Shown: positions 58,201 through 64,000 of the stretch, piece after piece
Numbering within the stretch: the first letter of the stretch is position 1
Layout: the number at the start of each line of letters is the position of its first letter
Assembly: GCA_031002005.1 (NCBI GenBank)
Contig: CM061920.1
Span: 112,086,095 to 112,150,094, forward strand
Length of the DNA stretch: 64,000 nucleotides
Source of the DNA: Vandiemenella viatica
Lineage: Eukaryota; Arthropoda; Insecta; Orthoptera; Morabidae
Direction of reading: 5' to 3'
Translations under genes and position numbers: made by a program
The notes under the pieces: model-generated
Told to the model about the DNA's origin: nothing
The model's database searches: none
What the model saw: only the letters and a program-made list of their open reading frames with translations

Positions 58201-60375
58201 GCTGCAAGGAGAGTCCAAAGAAAACATAACTCATCATTGTTTTGCACATTGACTATAGCCAGTTCTTCTTTGGATATCAACTGGCAGAGCAACATGGGAA
58301 GACCCTCGATAGAACGGTTGAAAATGAGCAATGTTTATGTCGAGGGAAATTAATCTCTCGAGGGTTTTTCCAGAATCTCTCTCCTGAAACTCTTCCAATT
58401 TAGTCGTGATCTCCGATTTCACACAGATCTTATACCAATCAGGCAGGTGAGTGCTGGTTGTGACTTCACACATTTTGGTAAGAAAATACAAATTTGCGGA
58501 AACGATATTTAACTCCTTCTGAACTGCAAAAGATGTTGCCAGCCCAACCTGAACCTTTACAGCCGGGGTGGACCGGCAACTAACAATTTCGCGGACTTTA
58601 TTTGCCAAAAGATCATAACATGCATCAATGAAGTTAATTGGTCCAATAAAATTTTCAGAATTTTGAATGGTTCCGGTATAGATTCTATTTTTAAAAGCAC
58701 TCTGCCTATCTTCAAGGATTAAGCGCGTTGCGTCTGGACACTCACCCCTCGTTGCTGCACATGATATATTTGGCTGCTGCTGCCTGCTAGGGCCTGCCAC
58801 TCCTGAGCCCCGGCTGCTAGGGCCTGCCACTCCTGAGCCCCGGCTGCTAGGGCCTGCCACTCCTGAGCCCTGCCTGCTAGGTCCGGGTGTTGGGTTTCGC
58901 CTATCGGTTGAGTCCTGCATTTCCCAAGGTCTCCACATGGGCGGAGCAGGTCCGGACTCGACGGCGGCATTCATGCCTGCGGGCGGCTCTGCAACGATAG
59001 AAACCAATGAGAATAAAGCTGACATCTAATTACATGGAATGTATGAATAAATAACGAAGTGAAACGTACCATTCGGTTGTATGGAATGAGTCCTCCTAGG
59101 TTCCTCATACCGTGGAAAATCTATTAAAAAAGAAAGATAATTTAGGTCAAAACATTAAACACATTTTGTTAAATTAATTTTTATGTGTATTGTACTCACT
59201 ATTAATTAAGTCTTGTTCCCAGTCATAAACATTTGTGGTAGGTAAACCATCATACTGTGCCATATCTATAAAAAAATAAGCATTGGTTAAAAAACATGAT
59301 GTAAAAAAAAGGTAATTACAAAAATATAAAGTATAATGTACTCACAATCAGCTAATTCCTGTTCCAAGCCTGCACCAGATAAAGTCTCATGACTCGCTGG
59401 CTCTGCAAATTGCAAAACCCTGGGTGGATCAGAAGGACCTGAAACCGATGAGAATTAAGCTGGCATCCTAGCTACATGGAATGTAATTAAAAAAAAATAG
59501 CAAAGTGAGACTTACCATTTGGTTGCATGGAATGAATCCTCCTCCGTTTACTGGGCACGTTAATTTCATCACACTCCAGTAAATCTATGAAAAAAAAGAC
59601 ATTTGTTAAATGAAATTTTTTTAAAGCATACTGTATTCAATATTAAGTTAAAACAGTACATGGATTTTTGTTAAATGAAAAATTATACTCATGAAACGAT
59701 AGAAAGCTATCAGAATAAAGCTGACATCTAATTACAAGGAATGTATGAAATAAATAACTTACCATTCATTTGCATGGGTACATCGTAAGTACTAGTGGTA
59801 GGGATACCCTCGAACTCTAGTTCTTCAGATGGCATATCTGTAAAAAACAAAAAGTTAGGATAAAACGCAATGTTAATTAAATGAAATTTTTATCAACAAT
59901 ATCAAATATTTAACAGTACATGGATTTATGTTAAATGAAAAATTATAAAGCTGACATCTAATTACAAGTAATAAATAACAAAGTGGGACTTACCATTCAT
60001 TTGTATGGGTACATCGTAAGTACTAGTGGTAGGTATACCCTCAAACTCTAGTCCGTCAGATGGCGTATCTGTAAAAACAAAAAGTTTAAATGGTAACATA
60101 GGATAAAACGCTATGTTAACTAAATGAAATAAAAAAAAAACTTACTGAGATATTTATCAAATAATTCCCAATTCCATTCGTTGGAACCGAAAACCAACAG
60201 ACTTCCATCACTAGTGGCTCCTTCAGACAGTAAATCTAAAAAAGATAGCATAGTTTAAAAGACTACATAAATTTTGTTAAATAAATAATTAAAACTGGCA
60301 ATGTATGAAAAAATAATTACCTTGCAGATTCACGTCATCGAGAGAAGGCAAATCTTCAATGCTTTGCGAAGACAT
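55276..60375 (-). CDS. Nine-exon protein-primed-type DNA polymerase B (right arm, mirror copy)
   Basis: Exons on the minus strand: 60,375-60,321; 60,235-60,146; 60,068-59,994; 59,837-59,763; 59,584-59,516; 59,438-59,346; 59,265-59,200; 59,120-59,070; 58,988-55,276. Their lengths match the left arm (55, 90, 75, 75, 69, 93 versus 110, 66, 51), all phase 1. Exon 6 lacks 18 bp present on the left but keeps its frame and has no stop there. From 57,759 to the stop, 827 codons are open and almost identical to the left copy (two noticed changes: Ala/Glu near 57,572 and Asp/Val near 56,115). Exonuclease, endonuclease-VII-like and palm motifs are all intact. The Cys-His finger before ExoI (CDRCLQHF, about 57,800-57,850) is readable. 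Single-base breaks near 58,250, 58,165 and 57,865 differ from those of the left arm. Confidence 0.88.
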
Positions 60376-60426
60376 TGTCTCTGTGTAAGTTCAGATACAA
60401 CTGGCTTAGTTCCTGTTACGACGCTT

Positions 60427-60434
60427 CTTTTATA
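60427..60434 (-). promoter_or_regulatory. TATA box, right-arm polymerase gene
   Basis: TATAAAAG on the minus strand, 52 bp before the ATG at 60,375. Confidence 0.8.
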
Positions 60435-60439
60435 GAGGC

Positions 60440-60850
60440 CAGCACCCCAAGATAATGACTGTGAGCGGCGCCAGCGTGTCTGCAGGGGGGCGGGGCGCGT
60501 GACCTACAAAGATAATTACGGTGAGAGCGGCGCCGTCGGGGCGCGTGACCTACAAAGAGCCAGGTAGATAATTATAGGCCAGAGACCGCACAGTCGGCCG
60601 GGCGCCTAATTATAGGGGAAGCGGCCTGCACACCAAGAAGAGGCGCCGTCGTGTCTGCAGGGGGGGGCGCGTGACCTACAAAGATAATGACAGGCCGGTG
60701 GCGCCGGCGTGGCTGCAGGGGGCGGGGCGCGTGACCTACAAAGATAATGACGGTAAGCGGCGCCGGCAGCCAGGTAGATAATGACAGGGCGGTGGCGCCT
60801 AATTATAGGGGAAGCGGCCGCAGGGGGGGGGGCGGGGCGCGTGACCTATT
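60440..60850. repeat. GC-rich subterminal repeats, right arm
   Basis: Mirror of 47,135-47,545, with five copies of GGGCGCGTGACCTA-type words (near 60,493, 60,540, 60,668, 60,727 and 60,837). Block lengths differ slightly from the left arm in the G runs. Confidence 0.8.
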
Positions 60851-60879
60851 TAAAGCAGACTCCCCATATCCTTACTACT

Positions 60880-60885
60880 AATAGC
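60880..60885. repeat. 6-bp target-site duplication, right
   Basis: AATAGC directly after the CCTTACTACT terminus; identical to 47,100-47,105. Confidence 0.92.
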
Positions 60886-60895
60886 TTCACTAGAT

Positions 60896-61046
60896 TCAGG
60901 CTGCGTCGAAATGCTCCTCCTGCTCCTTCTTCTTCTTCTTCCAGACGTTTCGAGACTGTTCAGGCAGTAGGCGGTTAGTCCCTTGAGGACGACCTAAGGC
61001 GTGATCGAAACGTCGGGAAGAAGAAGGAGCATTTCAACGCAGCGGG
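60896..61046. repeat. Short inverted repeat beside element 2
   Basis: 'GCTGCGTCGAAATGCTCCT' and 'TTCTTCCAGACGTTTCGA' on the left pair with 'TCGAAACGTCGGGAAGAAG' and 'AAGGAGCATTTCAACGCAGC' on the right. The loop is about 35 bp. It lies outside the target duplication, so it belongs to the host flank. Confidence 0.7.
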
Positions 61047-61047
61047 A

Positions 61048-61240
61048 ATGCCGGCCTCAGTAGCGTGGAGGCTAGAGTGCTAGCTCCACGTGCCGATGGC
61101 CGCCGGTTCGAGTCCGGCAGAGGGCATGGGTGTTTAGTGTAAGTGTTGTGTGTGTACATGTCGTGTCTGTCCTGAGGTGTCTAGAGTTACTTCAAAAATA
61201 ATATACAATTGAGAAACCGAAAACACTGGATTGAACCTTG
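61048..61240 (+). mobile_element. tRNA-derived SINE (same family as 23,312-23,548)
   Basis: Box A 'GGCCTCAGTAGCGTGG', box B 'GGTTCGAGTCCGG', and body words 'GGGTGTTTAGTGTAAG' and 'TGTCTAGAGTTACTTCAAAA'. Here the tRNA head is complete, which the 23-kb copy lacks. No clear duplication was found. Confidence 0.75.
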
Positions 61241-61244
61241 TGAA

Positions 61245-62680
61245 CCTACCAGATAGTTGTTCTGATGACTGGTCGTTACTGGTGAACCCTTTTTGGAATG
61301 TCATGGGAAATACTTATCCGTAATTTATGAATTCTGTATTTTGATAGAAAAGCAAGAGAAGGAGTTAGAAGCTGTAACATATCTCTCGATGCCATCACGA
61401 ATGTACTAACCTTGTAAGCCAGGGTAGCGAGTTCACGTCTACGGATTGCTCTTCGAACCAATTGGTAGCGATGGAACGGTGCGGTATCTTGTTGACCGGA
61501 ATATGAGAATGGTGCAGAAGAATAAATGGGAGGGTATTGTCATCAAGGATATCTCAGTAAAATTTATCTACGACATACGATGGCACACGTACAAGGTGTC
61601 CAATTCTAGATCATGTAAATAGTATCAAAACGAGAATGCCAATTGCACGACCTTGTAAAGCATCCTGCTCACAAGAAAGATCCAAAGTTACATGGTGTTT
61701 TCGCCATATTCATATCCTTACATCCGTTTGTACCATAATGAATCTCGGAAAACCCATTAAATTTTTTTCCACATTCCTGACGTTCAGTGAAGTTGTTCCT
61801 TCTCGCATTCCACTCTTTGCATCCAGTGATGTGTGGCAAGCAGAGATACTCACATGGAATTATGGCTTCTGTGACCCACAGCAAGGAAATGATTCTACAT
61901 GGGATGGTACTTATATGTTGTTCTGCACAAGTGTTAAATTGCCGGCGAATGTGATGCAATGTGGCTCGTCCATCTGCCGATATAATTCCAGTTGGCATTG
62001 TCAGTCCACAGTCATTACTGAGGAGCATATATCCTAATGTTATTGGCAGATGGGTAGAAAGTAACTGCGTACAAGCAAAAGGCAAAACTGTTTTGGGGAT
62101 GGAAAAAGTATAGTGATTTTAACTATGAACTGATGGATGTGGGAAGTGGATGAGGATCTTATCGACTTGTTTTTCTTCCAGAACAAACTCTTTTACACTG
62201 GTCAGAGGTTATTTTTATTGAGTTAGTGGGGATTGCAACTGTAGACTAATATTTTGCAAATCTTATGGAAGGAGTATAAGATAATGTTGTTGGAACATCT
62301 CTGATAAATGAAATGATCTAAAGGGAGACTGTGTTGGAAAAAATATAAATTAATTGTTTCATTCAAACTTCGGGATCTTTAGAGAACAAACGAAAATTTT
62401 CTGATACTTGTGTAACTACTTGTTTGCTTGCATCTGACAACTTCCCCCCAGTCTATCTTTAGTGCTAAGAAAGTCTTCACCCAAGTACTCTTTGTCCCTT
62501 GTTTCTCACACCTTTATTGAAACTGAAGACTTTTGCTATCGAAACCGCATAGCCCTCGTTTTCCACAACGGTCCATGAACGCAACGCGACTTTTCAATTT
62601 CTGGGTGATTAGAAATAAAAATTCTGTTAAAAATCCACGAAACTTCTGGGTCAGACCTCGCGCATCAGTCGTTTTAGAGG
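61245..62680. other. No recognised gene
   Basis: Frames of 133 and 138 codons overlap on opposite strands at 61,636-62,085 without a recognised motif. No splice-bounded exon was supported. Confidence 0.45.
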
Positions 62681-62682
62681 AG

Positions 62683-62960
62683 CGGCCTGGTGGTTCAGTG
62701 GTTAAGGCGTCTGATTGGAGTTCGAAAGGTCACCGGTTCGAATCCCTCTCTCGGATGGGATTTTCATAGGCGTTTAACTTGATCTTCTCCTCTGGCACAG
62801 TTGTGTAATGTGAAATACGCCAGAACGCTTCTATGGTTCGGATTCCACATTAAACTGTAGAGTCCCATTCCCGATATGCTTACCAAATTAGACTAGACGG
62901 CTACGATAAGGGCAGTATTGTGCAGCCGATAAGATACCCGATCATTACGACCACACGCTA
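62683..62960 (+). mobile_element. tRNA-derived SINE (third family)
   Basis: Box A 'TGGTTCAGTGGTTAAGGCG', box B 'GGTTCGAATCCCT' about 40 bases later, then a non-tRNA body ('CGGATTCCACATTAAACTG', 'GACTAGACGGCTACGATAAG'). It differs from the other two SINE families in the window. Confidence 0.7.
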
Positions 62961-64000
62961 TTACTTAGTAGTTTTAGAGGCTTATGTTCACTGTATTATT
63001 TAACCAATACTACTCGAACAGACAGGCTCATAATTTAGCACAAAAATGGAGTTTTTCAATGACTATGCAATTCGTAATAAATACTGTTTCATTGCGCAGG
63101 TGAAAATCTGTAAAAATTGCCTTTTTATGTCAGCTTACGATCTAGTGGCAGTTTCAGTTTTCCGCACATTCCACGTCTGTCGTGGCTGTACCTGCATTTT
63201 AACGTAGAACCTGAACCACCTGAGCGTGATACTCGTGATCAATGCTAAGACTCTTAAAATTGCTGCTTGCGACGGGATTAGGACCTGTAAATCCGAATTC
63301 TGAAGTTGAAAGCATTAATCACCAAACTACCATAAAACGATTCAATAAATACTCTTCGTTAAAATCACCCATATCAGAGGAAGTATTAAACCAGCTGCTC
63401 CGGATAACCGAAACTGGATCATTAACCTCTACGATACAGGCCCGATCATTTTGAATCCCTAAATCAACATTACTTTATGACTTAAATCCTTTATGCAGAC
63501 TATATCCTATAAAGATAAATGAGAAACACACTATAATAGGCAAACCACTGATTTCATAGCCTATTTATCATGCATTTATAACTTTGAATGCATACCACAT
63601 GCCTGTAAATCTAAAAAATGTATATGTGTTTAGTATTTGACAGCTCAATCCATTTTCTGATTTTCCGAGTGGCGGAATAGTCTAGGTCGTCATTGTTTCT
63701 CGAACATTCGAAATTGAAGGCCGTTGGAAGTGTTTCTGGCGTGCAGGTGGGAGACAGCCGCTCGAGAGCGCAATCTTTGAGTCGAGAGGCGCCACTTGTA
63801 AGTATTCAGTCACAGACGAGCCCAAGTTCCAGGTTCTCCCCTGTTTATACAGTCTGATGCAGAAGTTTCCTTGGCGGTAGCGGAAGTTAAACCACGCTGT
63901 AACTTTATATCATAACCAAATCGAAAGCCAAAACTGATTGAAGAGAGATTCCTTATGAATAATACTCACGCCATAATTCGATTATTATGCGGTGAAATAA
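62961..64000. other. No recognised gene
   Basis: Mostly AT-rich. A GC-richer stretch at 63,740-63,800 ends in GTAAGTATTC, a possible donor, but no acceptor or protein was recognised. Confidence 0.4.

Larger units (their letters stand above)
47106..60879. mobile_element. Palindromic Polinton-like element 2, complete, two polymerase genes
   Basis: 13,774 bp with termini AGTAGTAAGG and CCTTACTACT, flanked by AATAGC on both sides. Polintons/Mavericks are known to start AG, end CT/TC-type and make 6-bp duplications through an rve integrase. The two arms (about 47,106-53,408 and 54,607-60,879) are inverted copies of about 6.3 kb, giving an extraordinarily long terminal repeat. Each arm has GC-rich subterminal repeats, a TATA box and a nine-exon polymerase gene ending near the centre. 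No other Polinton gene (integrase, ATPase, protease, capsid) was seen, so the element would need an integrase in trans. Inferred origin: snap-back of one end during protein-primed copying. Confidence 0.88.
54607..60879 (-). repeat. Right inverted arm of element 2
   Basis: Reverse complement of 47,106-53,408, with the same gene, promoter and subterminal repeats in the opposite order. Confidence 0.9.

Noticed and set aside
61636..62085. Opposite-strand frames of 133 and 138 codons
   Set aside because: They mirror each other and neither has motifs or splice-bounded structure.
62700..62755. Functional tRNA gene
   Set aside because: Box A and B are present but a clean cloverleaf was not found and a SINE body follows.
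63740..63805. Possible exon ending in GTAAGTATT
   Set aside because: Only a donor-like word; no acceptor, frame or protein support.

Overview
The window is animal, almost certainly insect, nuclear DNA. Evidence: short spliced exons with GT-AG introns, tRNA-derived SINEs, CR1/jockey-type LINE fragments, mariner remnants, an LTR retroelement with a tRNA-Lys primer site, and two Polinton/Maverick-like elements. A polyneopteran insect is a guess; I cannot name the species. Nearly all recognisable content is mobile DNA. Only two short minus-strand stretches (14,401-14,608 and 32,884-33,089) look like host exons, perhaps of one gene whose introns hold part of the rest.

Layout. 1-1,214 is a LINE fragment that repeats 25,956-27,177. 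A 1,000-N gap follows. 2,215-10,592 is the visible part of palindromic element 1, with its symmetry centre near 3,929. 10.6-26.5 kb holds degenerate LINEs, SINEs, inverted-repeat (MITE-like) elements and one host-like exon. 27.2-29.7 kb is an AT-rich satellite. 30.2-30.9 kb is a fold-back element. 32.9-34.3 kb is a host-like exon followed by a 16-copy tandem array made from that exon's own splice-acceptor edge. 35.2-39.4 kb is an LTR element with nearly identical LTRs and no pol. 41.3 and 44.5-45.2 kb are transposase relics. 47,106-60,879 is palindromic element 2. SINEs and unassigned DNA fill the rest.

The main object is element 2. It is 13.8 kb, bounded by a perfect 6-bp target-site duplication (AATAGC), with termini AGTAGTAAGG...CCTTACTACT. 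These are the hallmarks of Polinton/Maverick integration. It is not a normal Polinton: it is a giant inverted repeat with two arms of about 6.3 kb. Each arm carries the same nine-exon gene for a type B DNA polymerase of the protein-primed class (TATA box, tiny phase-1 exons, conserved N-terminal domain, zinc finger, exonuclease with an inserted endonuclease-VII-like domain, complete palm motifs). The two genes point tail to tail at an asymmetric 1.2-kb centre. No capsid, ATPase, protease or integrase gene is seen in it. Element 1 is a diverged relative with the same plan and a nearly symmetric centre. It still has two mirrored copies of what looks like an integrase C-terminus beside the centre.

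My interpretation (inference) is a lineage of Polinton-derived, polymerase-only palindromic elements. They could have arisen by snap-back copying during protein-primed replication and be mobilised by an integrase supplied in trans. Single-base breaks differ between the arms and the left edge of the window is low quality, so sequencing error must be separated from real decay.
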